Below, in pieces: positions 1 through 10,406 of a DNA stretch of 64,000 nt. The stretch is from Muscardinus avellanarius (taxonomy: Eukaryota > Chordata > Mammalia > Rodentia > Gliridae): the NCBI GenBank assembly GCA_963383645.1, contig OY726559.1, positions 118,443,405 to 118,507,404 on the forward strand, written 5' to 3'. Each line of letters starts with the position of its first letter. Positions within the stretch are counted from its first letter, which is position 1. The position numbers and the translations under genes were made by a program. The notes under the pieces are model-generated. The model did not search any database. It had not been told where the DNA came from and saw nothing but the letters and a program-made list of their open reading frames with translations.

Positions 1-59
1 AAATAAAAAAGAAGACATGGACTCTGCCCTTAAGGAGCCTAGTCTCATTACAATGATTC

Positions 60-1549
60 TTTGTGTATGTGGTATTGGGGACTGAACTCAGGGGCTGAGC
101 TACACCCCCAGCCCTATTTTACTTTTTATTTTGAAACAGGGTCCAGCATGGTGATACACGCTTGTAATCCCAGCCTTCAGGAGACTGAGACGGGAGGATT
201 GCGGTTTGCGGGCAGCCTCAGCTCCTTAGTGAGGCCCTCTGCAACTCAGTGAGAACCTGTTTCAAAAATAAAAAGACTATCCCAGCATTTGGAAGGCTGA
301 GACGGGAGGATTGTGGTTCACGGACAGCCTCAGTTACTTAGTGAGGCCCTATGCAACTCAGTGAGACCCTGTTTCAAAATATAGAATAAAAATAATAGGA
401 CTGTGGGTGTAGCTTGAAGGTATGAGGCTGGGGTGTAGCTTGGAGGTATAATGACCCTGGGTTCCATCCCCAGTACCTGAAAAAATAAAAAAAAAAAATA
501 AAAAAAAGGAAAGAAAGAAAGAGAAAAAAAGAAACAGGGCCCCATTAAGTTGTTGAAGCTGGCCTTGAACCTGTGATCCTGTCTAGGATCCCAAGTACAG
601 GAATTACAGGTGTGTACCACTATACCTGGCGTTATTACAATGATTTTTTTTTTTTTAAATGTGTGTGTATGTGTGGTCCTGGGGACTTAACCCAGGAGTA
701 TTCTATCTCTGAGCTACACCCCCAGCCCTATTTTATTTATATTTTTTAAAGAGGGTCTTGCTAGAGCCGGGCGTAGTGGCGGACGTTTGTAATCCCCGCG
801 CTTGGGAGGCTGAGACAGGAGGATCGCACAGGTTCGAAGCCAGCCTCAGCTACTGAGTGAGGCTCTCAGCAACTTAGTGAGACCCTGTTTCCAAATAAAG
901 TATAAAATAGGTCTGGGTGTATAGCCCGGAGGTAGAAAGCCTCTGGGTTCCACCCCCAGTACCACCAAAAAAAAAAAAAAAAAAAAAAAAAAGAGGGTCT
1001 CGCTAGGTTGATAGAATCTCACTACTTGCTGGGGCTGTCCTCAAACCTAAAAGACTCCTGTAGTGGCCTCCCAAGTACTGGGATTACAAGCATATGCCAC
1101 CATGCCCAGCTTACAATGATTTTATTTATTTATTTTTTATTTATTTATTTATTTTAGGTGGTACTAGGGGTGGAACCCAGAGGCTTTCTACCTCCGAACT
1201 ATACTCCTAGACCTTTTTTATATTTTATTTGGAAACAGGGTCTCACTAAGTTGCTGAGAGCCTCACTAAGTAGCTGAGGCTGGCTTCGAACCTGTGTGAT
1301 CCTCCTGTCTCAGCCTCCAAAGCGCGGGGATTACAAGTGTGCGCCACCACGCCCGGCAAAATGATTTATTTTTTTGTGGTACTGGGGATGGAACCCTTCT
1401 TCTTCTGGGCTATACTCCCAGACCTATTTTATACTTTTTATTTGGAAACAGGGTCTCTTAAGCCAGCGAGGCTGGCTTCGAACCAGCACGCTCCTCCTGT
1501 CTCCGCCTCCCAAGCACGGGCATTACAAGCGTGAGCTACCACTCCCGGC
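60..1549 (-). mobile_element. Four minus-oriented B1-dID SINEs stacked at one target site
   Basis: Four SINEs in minus orientation follow one another, at about 60-630, 645-1105, 1125-1339 and 1366-1549. Each ends at its B1 5' end and is followed by a copy of the same target, TTACAATGATTTT (near 50, 634, 1111, 1341 and 1550). The intact target contains TTTT/AA (1558-1563), the L1 endonuclease cutting consensus. The first element is broken up by plus-oriented SINE sequence (about 145-480), and the second by the element at 767-989. This is MRPS21 intron. Confidence 0.85.
767..989 (+). mobile_element. Nested type-B B1-dID SINE with target-site duplication
   Basis: A full plus-oriented element (GCCGGGCGTAGTGGCGG to a long A-run) sits inside a minus-oriented SINE. 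It is flanked by AAGAGGGTCT-Y-GCTAG on both sides (about 749-765 and 991-1007), a target-site duplication. Its signatures CGCGCTTGGGAGGC, TTTCCAAATAAAGTATAAAA and ID start GGTCTGGG define my type B. Confidence 0.85.
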
Positions 1550-1629
1550 TACAATGATTTTAAATCCTGACTACATATTAAAGTCTCATATTAAATGACT
1601 TAGTCTTTGGAAAAAAATGTTATGGTCAG

Positions 1630-2058
1630 ATAATTCTTTTTTTTTTTTTTTGAGGGTTTGGAGATGGAACCTGGGAGCTACAGTCCCTGTCCTATTTTTT
1701 TTCTTTATTTTGAAACAGGTTCTCACTGAGTTGCAAAGGGCCTCACTAAGTAGCTGGGGCTGTCTGCGAACCGTGATCCTCCAGTCTTGCCCCCCCCCCC
1801 CAATGCTGGGATTACAAGCATGCGCCACCACGCCCAGCTTGAGTCAATTTTTTTTTTTTTTGCGGTACTGGGGCTGGAACTCAGCGGCATTCTACCTCTG
1901 AGCTATATCCCCAGCCCTATTATTTATTCTTTATTTTGAAACAGGGTCCACTGAGTTACAGAGGGCCTAAGTAGCTGAGGCTGTCAGCGAACCAGGATCT
2001 TCCTTTCTCAGCCTCCCGAATGCTGGGATTACAAAACTTGCGCCACCACGCCTGGCTT
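1630..2058 (-). mobile_element. Two minus-oriented type-A B1-dID SINEs
   Basis: Two elements lie head to tail, 1640-1840 and 1847-2057. Each runs from a T-run through the reversed ID tail (GGAACC..GGGGCATTC-type) and TTATTTTGAAACAG to CACGCC(C/T)GGC-type B1 5' ends. The TTTCAAAATAAAGAATAAA linker (read on minus) defines type A. Confidence 0.85.
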
Positions 2059-2139
2059 GTTTTAAGTTCTTGACATAAATATATATGTAATATGTTTTAG
2101 AGAGGGAATAAATGCTGTTATTTAAATGAGATTATCAAA

Positions 2140-2292
2140 GCCAAATGTGGTGGCGCACGCTTGTAATCCCCGTGCTTGGGAGGCTAAAACAGGAGGATCG
2201 CATGGTTTCGAAGTCAGTCTGGGACTACATCCTAAAGGTAGAAAGCCCCTGGGTTCCATCCCCAGTACCACCAAAGGGAAAAAAAAAAAGAG
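2140..2292 (+). mobile_element. Internally deleted B1-dID SINE
   Basis: The B1 start and first half are joined directly to the ID tail (GGTAGAAAGCCCCTGGGTTCC) with the middle missing, ending in an A-run. It is a deleted type-B copy in MRPS21 intron. Confidence 0.75.
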
Positions 2293-2745
2293 AGAGATTA
2301 TCAATAGGCTAAACAGAGGAAGACTTAGTTGGGAAATATCTGTCTATAAAAAAAAATACATTCTAATACCAGTAGTAAACTGATCCATATGTCAAAATAA
2401 AGTAAAATTATTTGCTTGCTTTTTTCATCTCTGAGCTACCTTAAGTATACCCTATTTAATAGTTAAAAAGACAGTTAAAGTAAATCCTCAGTCTCTCAAA
2501 ATAAACAAACCCCCCACAGAGCAAAACCAACTTACAATGAGTTCCACTGTAGGAAGCAAAGCTTCTTTAAGGAAGCACAACTCTCTTACAATGAGTTCCA
2601 AGTTGGAATAACAGCTAACATAATGCCTACTATTATAGTTGGGGCTGGAGTCTCCCCAAAGGCTCATGTGAAGAAGGCTTGGTCCCCACTGAAGGAGAGT
2701 CCAGAAGTGGGGTTTCAGGAAATGAGAAGATTAAGAGGAACCCAT

Positions 2746-2954
2746 CTTAGCAGGGCGTGGTGGCAGATGCTTGTAATCCCAGAATTTGGGAGGCTGAGAC
2801 AGGAAGATTGTGGTTTGCCGACAGTTTCAGCTACTTAGGCCCTTTGCAACTGAGACTCTGTTTCAAAATAAAGAATAAAAAATAGGGCAGGCAATGTAGC
2901 TCGTAGTTAGAATGCCCGTGGGTTCCATCCCCACTACTGCCAAAAAAAAAAAAA
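2746..2954 (+). mobile_element. B1-dID SINE, type A
   Basis: Full-length plus element from the B1 start (AGCAGGGCGTGGTGGC) to CCCCACTACTGCCAAAAA. It is flanked by an AGGAACCATC/AGGAACCCATC near-repeat (2736-2745, 2955-2965) as target-site duplication. The preceding 2060-2140 and 2300-2740 appear unique. Confidence 0.8.
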
Positions 2955-2973
2955 GGAACCATCCTACTCAGTG

Positions 2974-3345
2974 GATTAATCCACTAATGGATTCATACTT
3001 TGGATGGATTATTGGAAGGTGGTAAAAACTGGGGCCTAGCTAACGGGAGGTCATCCTTGACCTTGTCCCATCCTTTCCTCTCTCCCAACAGTGGGAGGTA
3101 ACCTGCTTTGCTCTGTCACCCCCCCCCCCGGGAATACTCTGTTTTCATTTGCTGTGACAAAATACCTGAGAAAATCAACCAAAAGGAAGAAAGGTTTCTT
3201 CTGGCTCAGGCTTTCAGAGGCTCAGTTTATGGTCAGCACATGGTAATGAACCCTATGAAACCAAGCCAGATAAACCTTTCCTTCTTTTGGTTGATTTTCT
3301 CAGGTATTTTGTCACAGCAAAGGAAAGCTGCCTAATATAACTACT
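2974..3345 (+). mobile_element. MaLR-like solo LTR fragment containing a fold-back
   Basis: The end (AAACCTTTCCTTCTTTTGG, then CTCAGGTATTTTGTCACAGC and GCTGCCTAATA) resembles the 3' end of ERVL-MaLR LTRs. The start (GGATTAATCCACTAATGG) resembles the 5' half of the same group. An inverted copy of the 3' end lies within it (about 3150-3200 against 3276-3326), making a near-perfect 50-bp stem. No retroviral coding sequence is present. The family is assigned from memory of LTR ends, so it is tentative. Confidence 0.5.
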
Positions 3346-3505
3346 ATGTACTAAGCACAGTTCTAGGTTCCTTAAATGAATCAGTTAACAAGCCTCAAGT
3401 CAATCCCATGAGGTGGGCACCATTAAGAAACTCCATTTTACATTATGTAGCTTACCAGACATCATGACGCTAGCAAGTGCTGTAGAGCTAGAATCTAAAA
3501 CAGGT
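3345..3505 (-). mobile_element. MIR element
   Basis: CTATGTACTAAGCACAGTTC, ATGAGGTGGGCACCATTA, CATTTTACA and a CTAGCAAGTGCTGTAGAGCT end follow the reversed MIR consensus along its length. It is an old mammalian-wide SINE. Confidence 0.75.
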
Positions 3506-3524
3506 TATGTGCACTCTTTCCTAG

Positions 3525-3726
3525 CTGGGCATGGTGGCGCATGCTTGTAATCCCAGTACTTGGGAGGAGGATCACGCAGGTTCAAAGCCAGCCTCAGCTA
3601 CTTAGTGAGGCTCTCAGCAACTTAGTGAGACCCTGTTTCCAAATAAAGTATAAAATAGGTGCGTGCATATAATCTGGAGGTAGAAAGGCTCTGGTTCTAC
3701 CCCCAGCACCACACACTCACAAAAAA
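3525..3726 (+). mobile_element. B1-dID SINE, type B
   Basis: Plus-oriented element with AGCTGGGCATGGTGGCGC start, TTTCCAAATAAAGTATAAAA linker and a GGTAGAAAGGCTCTGG ID tail. About 20 bp of the B1 middle is missing. The following 3730-3970 is unique intron sequence. Confidence 0.8.
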
Positions 3727-4053
3727 ACCCCTCTTTCAATACAGCCCCCTACTTCTGTTAACTTACCACTATGTATTTCTGCTTATGCTGTAACCCTCCT
3801 TAAATCCTGGAAAGCCTTCCCATTTCCTGCTTGTTTTTCCACAGTCCCAATCTTAATTCACCTCTTCCACGGGCCTCGTCTCCACAACAACCCCAAGCTG
3901 TTTCCATGTACCAGGTCCCTGCTTCCTAAGGAGCTTCACATCTTGGTTTTCTACTTGGGTTCTTTTTAAGTTTTGAAGAGAATTCAGGTTCATCATCAAA
4001 GGTATGATATTTGCTTGTTGAATAAGTTTCATACAGTTAGGTTTTGGGGAAGA

Positions 4054-4057
<4 letters not shown>

Positions 4058-4112
<55 letters not shown>

Positions 4113-4310
4113 TTTTTTGGTGGTGGTACTGAGGTTTCTGGAAGCCCTTCTACCGCTGGGCTACACTCCCAGACCTATTTTATATGTGTATTTTTAAATT
4201 TGGAAATGGGGTCTCTTAAGCCAGCGCATCTGGCCTGCGCCATCCTCCTGTCTCCGCCTCCCAAGCACAGGGATTACAAGCGTGTGCCACCACGCCCGGC
4301 GAAGAACTTC
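4058..4310 (-). mobile_element. Type-C SINE with (AT)n tail and target duplication
   Basis: A minus-oriented short-form element ends CACGCCCGGC and is flanked by GAAGAACT (4048-4055 and about 4301-4308). An (AT)n tract (4058-4095) and a T-run sit at its tail side. Type C lacks about 35 bp of the B1 middle (CTTAAGCCAGCGC instead) and has a rearranged ID tail (CTGGAAGCCCTTCTACC). Confidence 0.8.
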
Positions 4311-4329
4311 ATTTTTAAGATAATAAACT

Positions 4330-5062
4330 GCCCGGTGAGGTGGCTCATGCCTGTAATTCCAGTATTTAGGGAGATAAGCTTCAAACTGAACAAGGTCCTC
4401 AGCAACTTAGACCCTGTTTCAAACTAAAAGTAAAGTAGGGCTGAAGACAGTGCTCAGAGGTAGAATGTCCCTAGGTTCAACCCCCACCAAGAAAAAAGAT
4501 AATTAGCTGGGGGTGGTGATGCACACTTGTAATCCCAGCATTTGGGAGGCTGAGACAGGAGGATGGCAGTCCTAGGACAGGTGCAGCTACTTAGCCAGGC
4601 ACTTTGCAACTCAGTGATACCTTGTTTCAAAAATAAAAAGACTATGCCGGTCATGGTGGCCTACACTTGTAATCCCAGCATTCGGGAGGCTGAGACCCAG
4701 GATCGCGATTCGCAGACAGCCTCAGCTACTTAGTGAGGCCCTCGGTAACTTAGTGAGACTCTGTTTCAAAATAAAGAATAAAAATAGAGCAGTGGCTGTA
4801 GCTCGGAGGTCAAATGCCCCTGGGTTCCATCCCCAGACCCACAAAAATAAATAAATAAATAAATAAATAAATAAATAGACTAAAAAATAGGTCTGAGGGT
4901 GTCATTTGGAGTTACAATGCCCCTGATTCCATCACCAGTACCGCAAAAATAAAAAAAGAAAGAAAGAAAGAAAGAAAGAAGAAAGAAAATAGAGCTGTGG
5001 ATGTAGGTCGGAGGTAGAATGCTCCTGGATTCAATCCCCAATAACGAAAAAAAAAAAAAAAA
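4330..5062 (+). mobile_element. Cluster of plus-oriented SINEs and ID tails
   Basis: Three B1-dID copies (4330-4490, 4505-4640, 4646-4845) are followed by two isolated ID tails (4885-4945, 4990-5045) separated by (AAAT)n and (GAAA)n runs. It ends about 150 bases from the MRPS21 exon. Confidence 0.8.
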
Positions 5063-5218
5063 AAAAAGACAAGAAACTAGGTAGCTAATGAGTTTCAAGA
5101 GGCGAACACCAGGGCTGTCACTGGTTTGAGGACAACCCTCGGGTGTGGTGAGGGGTGGGTACATAACCACCGCACTTCTGAGAGTTGATTTAGCCATGAT
5201 CCCGATCCCTTTGGTTAC

Positions 5219-5301
5219 CTGTTCAGGGTCTTGTATGCACCTTCCACGTTCCCTTCCTGTACCATCACCGTCCTGGCAACGAACTTCAGATGTTGTGCCA
5301 T
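5219..5301 (-). CDS. MRPS21: MRPS21 first coding exon (partial gene)
   Basis: This is the first coding exon of mitochondrial small-subunit ribosomal protein bS21m, which acts in the mitochondrial matrix in the small ribosomal subunit. Reading minus from the ATG at 5301 gives 27 codons and two bases, starting [17 protein letters not shown] and ending KTLN plus a split Arg codon. This matches the N-terminus of mammalian MRPS21 (human is 87 aa) with a few conservative changes. The exon ends in a consensus donor (AG then GTAACC, at 5218). An acceptor (CTACAG) lies upstream of the ATG, so the exon is probably 5219-5324. The remaining two thirds of the protein was not found in 1-5200, which is SINE-filled intron, so that exon should lie left of the window. 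The order next to CIART agrees with human 1q21. The identification is secure; the exact 5' boundary is less so. Confidence 0.93.
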
Positions 5302-5419
5302 AACCTTGGGTTTAAGACTTCACTCTGTAGGACCTACAGGATGATGGAGAAAGGGCGAGGAAAGCACAGAAGCCAAGTAAGAAACACACACGTTACCGCG
5401 GGTTTTATTCAACGTGTGA

Positions 5420-5900
5420 AAACGAAACGTGCCCAGGCACACGCGAGGTGGGGCACGTGGAGCCGAGAACGTGCGGATGCTCATCAAGACTCGTTCCTTG
5501 GCTTTTGCTAGTACGAGCCGCAGCGCGCGGCAGGGGAGCACCGGGGCGGCCCTACCGAGGCTGGCGCGGGGCAGGGAGGCGCCGCAGGCCCCCGGGGCCG
5601 CCGCAGGATCTGGGCCGAGATGGGAAGGGCTCAGGCCGCCACGCCCCCCGCCCGCCGCCTCGCGCTCCCGGGTGGCTCCTCACCCTAGCCCTCCGGACGC
5701 CCCGACCCCAGGCCGGCTCGCGACCGGAAGCGGAAGCTACGGAATCCCCTCCGCGGCGCACCGCAGCCGGGGCGCAGCGAGAAAACGGCCCCCGGAAACC
5801 ATGGCAACGCTCTTTTGGGCCCCCTTTTTAGGCTTCTCCTTGCCTCCGGGTAAAACACTCCTTGACTCGGATTCCGCCGCGACGGGTTCCTCGCCTTCCC
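5420..5900 (-). promoter_or_regulatory. MRPS21: MRPS21 CpG-island promoter
   Basis: This is a GC- and CpG-rich block in an otherwise CpG-poor, SINE-rich region, just upstream of the first MRPS21 coding exon. It contains ETS/GABPA-type sites (ACCGGAAG at 5723-5730 followed directly by CGGAAG), typical of nuclear genes for mitochondrial proteins. It also has an RFX X-box-like motif (AACCATGGCAAC, about 5797-5808). A minus-strand donor-like GGTGAGG near 5683 could end an untranslated first exon starting about 5730-5830. The start site is inferred, not seen. Frames open across this block on both strands are by-products of high GC. Confidence 0.75.
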
Positions 5901-6239
5901 ACACAACCGCAGTCTTTGGGCCTCCGAGGTCAGCCCCATTCTCTATCCCTTAATCCTATTAAACCCTTACTGGATACTTAAGCGATTTCTTTTTTTTTTC
6001 CTGGATGGAAAATGGGAGAAATAGGCATCGCTTCTTGAACATGCGCTTCCTGGTTTGTTTGTTTGATTGTTTACTTTGGAAAAGACACAGATCTAATCCC
6101 AGGATGGAAAGACAAGTTCTGCCTAAAAACTAAAGAAAAGAAACAAATGACGTACGGTGGTGCGTACGTCCTATAACATCACCTTCCTAGTCATTTCACT
6201 AAATAAGGTGAAATCACTAAGTAAAGATATGGGAAAGAT

Positions 6240-6715
6240 GTGCGCGGCGGAGCACGCCTGTAATCCCAGCACTTGGGACTCTGGAGGATTGCAGGGCTCG
6301 AGGCCAGTTTCTTTTATTTTCTTTGATTTTCTTTTCTGTCTTTCTTTCCTTTCTTTTTTTTTTTTTTTTTTTTTTCCTTTTGTGGTACTGGGGATGGAAC
6401 TCAGGGGCATTCTACCTCCGAGCTACACCCCCAGCCCTATTTTTTTTTTTTTATTCTATATTTTGAAACGGGGTCTCACTGAGTTGCAAAGGACCTAAGT
6501 AGCTGAGGCTGTCCGCGAACCGCGATCCTTCTCTCTCAGCCTCCCGAATGCTGGGTTTCCAAGCGTGCGCCACCACAGTCGGCTTTTGAGGCCAGTTTCC
6601 GAATGCCTCAGATAATGTATGAGACTCTTTCAAACTAAAAAAATAAATATGGGGCTGGAAGGATAGGTCGGTGATAGAGCGCCCCTGGGCTCAATTCCCA
6701 GCATCCCCCGCCCAA
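6240..6715 (+). mobile_element. Plus B1-dID split by a minus type-A insertion
   Basis: The host element runs 6240-6311 and resumes at 6587-6715. The insert (about 6350-6585) is in minus orientation. GAGGCCAGTTTC occurs on both sides (6300-6311, 6588-6599) as the target-site duplication. The oppositely oriented arms could fold if transcribed. Confidence 0.85.
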
Positions 6716-6729
6716 ACAAAAAATAAATA

Positions 6730-7150
6730 GGAAACACAGGGTTTAGAATAAAAAATCTTGATGTCACCTTTGTCATTTGCCTCCTAATAAAACCTGATTT
6801 TAAAAAATCTATTATTCCACATTTCCTTTTATTTTACTTCTGTACTACGTCTACATATCAAATTGGGTTATTCACAGACATTCAGATTTAATGACTACAG
6901 GAAAAAACGTACCTCCCCTACAACTCACACAGGACTGAATTTCCTGCCTGGTATCCTCATCAGTTATACTAACAAGAATTCACAAAGATTAAGCCTGCCT
7001 CAGAGTAAGCCAAGTCTGAAGTGCTGAAACAGAGCTAGACCAGCATATCATTATGCTTATCAACAAACCTGTATTTAATGCTTGCTCTGCGCCAGGCACT
7101 GTAGATTGATATCAACAGTGCCTCTTGCGTCACTAGAAGACACTATGGTG
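6730..7150. other. Unique intergenic sequence upstream of MRPS21
   Basis: AT-rich and without recent SINE. TGCTCTGCGCCAGGCACTGT (7082-7101) is a fragment of an old MIR-type repeat. No exon was recognised. The stretch 5950-6230 is likewise unique. Confidence 0.5.
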
Positions 7151-7167
7151 ACATAAAAGGTAAATAG

Positions 7168-8074
7168 CACCGGGCGTGGTGGCGCACGCTGGTCCCCGCG
7201 CTTGAGAGGCTGAGACAGGAGGATTGCACAGGTTCGAAGCCAGCCTCAGTTACTTAGTGAAGCTCCCAGCGACTTAGTGTGACCCTGTTTCGAAATAAAG
7301 TATAAAATAGGTCTGGGGGTATAGCCTGGAGGTAGAAAAGCCCCTGGGTTCCACCCCCAGTACTACCAAAAAAATAAAATAAAAAATAAAAATAAAATTT
7401 GGGCTAGGGGTTTACCTCAGAGGTAGAATGCCTGTGGGTTCAATTCCCAGAGCCAAGGGGAAAAAAAAAAAAATGCCAGGCATAGTGGCACACACTTGAT
7501 TGCAGGTTTAGGCCCTCTACAACTAAGTGAGACCCTGTTTCAAAATAAAATATAGAATACAGCCGTATGTGGTGGCGCATGCTTGTAATCCCAGCATTCG
7601 GGAGGCTGAGACAGGAGGATCGTGGTTCGAGGACAGCCTCAGCTACTTAGTGAAGCCCTTTGCAACTCAGTGAGCCCGTTTCAAAAATAAAGAATAAAAA
7701 ATAGGGGTGGGGTGTAGCTCAGAGCTAGAATCCCCTGGGTTCCATCTCCAGTACTGCAAATAAATAAATAAATAAAATAAAATAAGGCTGGGTGTATAGC
7801 TCAGGAGTAGAACGCTTCTGGGTTCAATCTCCCAGTACCCCTCCAAAAAATATATATATAAACATATATATAAAATATAAATAATTAGGCCAGGCGTGGT
7901 GGCGCATGCTTGTAATCCCCGCGCTTGGGAGGCAGAGACAGGAGGATCGCGCAGGTTCGAAGCCAGCCGCGCGCGCTGGCTTAGGAGACCCTGTTTCCAA
8001 ATAAAAAAGTATAAAAAATAGGTCTGGGAGTGTAGCCCGGAGGTAGAAGGGCTTTCAGGAACCCCAGTACCACC

Positions 8075-8080
<6 letters not shown>
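7168..8080 (+). mobile_element. Cluster of plus-oriented B1-dID SINEs
   Basis: Contains a type-B copy (7168-7370), an ID tail (7395-7455), a truncated copy (7473-7550), a type-A copy (7562-7760), an ID tail (7782-7850) and a type-C copy (7884-8080). B1 B-box GGTTCGAAGCC is intact in the B and C copies. Confidence 0.8.
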
Positions 8081-8088
<8 letters not shown>

Positions 8089-8159
<71 letters not shown>

Positions 8160-8280
8160 TTGCGGTATATGTTTTGCAAATATGTATTTATGTTTGGGGT
8201 ATATATATGTTTTGCGGTACATATATATGTTTTGCATATATATAAAATATAAAAAATTATATATGTATGTTTTGCGGTAT
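8089..8280. repeat. (AT)n tract with TTTTGCGGTA units
   Basis: Over 60 bp of nearly pure AT is followed by an AT-rich stretch carrying TTTTGCGGTA at about 8158, 8210 and 8266 and TTTTGCA variants between. TTTGCGGTACTGG is the minus-read end of the ID tail, so the unit was probably copied from the adjoining SINE end. Confidence 0.75.
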
Positions 8281-8445
8281 ATATGGAACCTAGGGGCATT
8301 ATACCTCCGAGGTATACCCCCAGCCCTATTTTTTATTCGTTATTTTGAAACCGGGTCTCACTGAGTTGTAAAGGGCCTCACTACGTAGCCGTAGCTGAGG
8401 CTGGCTGCGAACCGCGATCCTTCTGGGATTACAAGCGTGCCCACT
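8280..8445 (-). mobile_element. Minus-oriented B1-dID SINE, 5' part damaged
   Basis: Reversed ID tail (GGAACCTAGGGGCATTATACC), linker and B1 half are clear; the B1 start is degraded (ends GCGTGCCCACTT). Confidence 0.75.
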
Positions 8446-8549
8446 TAAAACTATTTTGGTGGTGAACTTTTAGACTATAGCAGTGGCAATGGAATGGATA
8501 GAAAAACAAAACAAAAATGGACTGTAAGAGACATCCCAAATAAAGAATA

Positions 8550-9120
8550 TTAAAGGAGCCAAGCATCGTGGCCTAGGCCTGTTTTCCCAGTACTTAGAAG
8601 GCTGAGACAGAAGGGTCACAAGTTCAAGGCCAACCTCAGCAACTTAAGACCCAGTTTTTTTTTGTTGTTTTTTTTTTTTTTTTTTTGGTGGTACTGGGGG
8701 TGGAACCCAGAGGCTTTCTACCTCCGGGCTATTCTTCCAGACCCATTTTACATTTTATTTGGAAACAGGGTCTCACTAAGTTGCCGAGAGCCTCACTACT
8801 TCACTACTTAAGTAGTTGAGGCTGGCTTCGAACCTGTGCGATCCTACTGTCTCAGCCTCCCAAGCGTGGGGATTACAAGCGTGCGCCACCATGCCCGGCT
8901 ATACCCAGTTTCAAAATAAAAAATAAAAGAGGAGCCAGGCATGGTGGCACACGCTTGTAATCCCAGTAATTGGGAGGCTGATGCAGGAGGATCACAGGTT
9001 TGCAGCCAGCCTCAGCTATTTAGTGAGGCCCTGCTTCCAAATAAAGAATTAAAAAAAAAAATAAGGCTGGGGGTGTAGTCTTAGAGGTAAAATGCCCCTG
9101 GGTTCAATCTTCAATACTAC
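8550..9120 (+). mobile_element. Plus SINEs, the first split by a minus type-B element
   Basis: The host (8550-8655, resuming about 8905-8930) is interrupted by a minus type-B element ending CATGCCCGGC, flanked by ACCCAGTTT. A second plus element (8935-9120) follows with a 12-base A-run in the linker. Confidence 0.8.
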
Positions 9121-9149
9121 AAAATTAATTAATGCATGAGGGGTGGAAG

Positions 9150-9365
9150 ATGAGCGTGGTGGCGCACACTTGTAATCTCAGAGTGAAACCCTGTTTCAAA
9201 ATAAAGAATAAAACAATAGGGCTGGGGATGTAGCTCTGAGGTAGAATGCCCCGGGCTCCATCTGCAGCACTGCAAAAAAACAAAAAAAAAAAATAAAAAT
9301 AAATGAGGGCTGGGATGTAGCTCCGAGGTAGAATGGCCTTGAGTTCAAATACATACTACTACAAA

Positions 9366-9408
<43 letters not shown>

Positions 9409-9758
9409 GTCAGTCAGTCTAGGTTGTAGCTCATAGAATACCCCTGGGTTCAATCCCTAGGATCACAAAAAAGTAAATTAAATAAATAAATAAATGGAAC
9501 TTAGTGTCTGACTGCTACTACATTTTAAACCTAGTTATCTAAAAAAATGAGCCGGGCGTGGTGGCGCACACTTGTCATCCCAGCATTTGGGAGGCTGAGA
9601 CCAGAGGATCACGATTCACAGCCAGCCTCCGCTACTTAGTGAGGCCCTCTGCAACTCAGTGAGACCCTGTTTCAAAATAAAGAATAAAAAATTGGGCATG
9701 GGGTGTAACTCGGAGTCGGATGCCCCTGGGTTCCATCCCCAGACCTGAAAAAAAAAAA
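9150..9758 (+). mobile_element. Plus-oriented SINE fragments and a type-D copy
   Basis: A deleted copy (9150-9280), ID tails (9305-9360, 9415-9465), an (AAAT)n tract (9361-9408) and one full element (9549-9750). The last has GGAGTCGGATGCCCC and CCCAGACCTG, near type D. Confidence 0.75.
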
Positions 9759-9849
9759 AAGTAGGTAGCATAGATAGGACTAAAAGGAGACTATAAAAAA
9801 AGGGAACAGGATATTTTTTTAAGCATTATTTCGTTGGTGACCACTGGAG

Positions 9850-9930
9850 AAAGCACTAGATTGGAAAACAAGGGCTCTGTAGCACACATTATTTTCTCAT
9901 CTGTAAGACAAAGGGGTTGGTTGGGTTGAA
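9850..9930 (+). mobile_element. MIR 3' fragment
   Basis: ATTTTCTCATCTGTAAGACA with flanking GGGTTGG matches the conserved MIR 3' part (TTTCCTCATCTGTAAAATGGG-like). Confidence 0.45.
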
Positions 9931-9954
9931 TGAAATATAAAAAATACATCTTGG

Positions 9955-10157
9955 GCTGGGCGTGGTGGCACACGCTTGTAATCCCAGTACTTGGGAAGCT
10001 GAGACGGGAGGTTTGCAGGTTCAAAGCCAGCCTCAGCAGCTTAGTGAGGCTCTCAGCAATTTAGTGAGATCCTGTTTCCAAATAAAATATATTAAAAAAA
10101 AAATAGGACCGGAGGTGTAGCTCAGGGGTAGAAGGCCCCTGGGTTGCCACACCAGTA

Positions 10158-10201
<44 letters not shown>

Positions 10202-10278
10202 GGTAATAAAGAATAAAAAATAGGGCTGGGGGTGTAGGTCAGAGATTGAATGCCTCTCAATTCAATCCCCAGTACTGC

Positions 10279-10321
<43 letters not shown>

Positions 10322-10324
10322 CAG
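9955..10324 (+). mobile_element. Type-B SINE, ID tail and two microsatellites
   Basis: A full element (9955-10158) runs straight into (CA)n (10159-10201). A separate ID tail (10222-10280) runs into (GACA)n (10286-10324). In both cases the microsatellite begins at the end of the tail. Confidence 0.8.
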
Positions 10325-10406
10325 GAGAGAACTACACCTTGTCTCTAAAATGCTGAGGTTTTTAAATAATTTTGATGTAGAAATATATGAATAAAAATGT
10401 ACAGCA

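Noticed and set aside
2974..3345. Possible endogenous retrovirus with coding potential
   Set aside because: Only LTR-like sequence is present; no gag, pol or env frame was seen nearby.
1..5200. Remaining coding exon of MRPS21
   Set aside because: Searched on the minus strand for the conserved Arg-rich C-terminal part; not found, so it should be outside the window.
9361..9408. Regular short repeats that might suggest a CRISPR-like array
   Set aside because: It is an (AAAT)n SINE-tail microsatellite with no spacers; the genome is mammalian.
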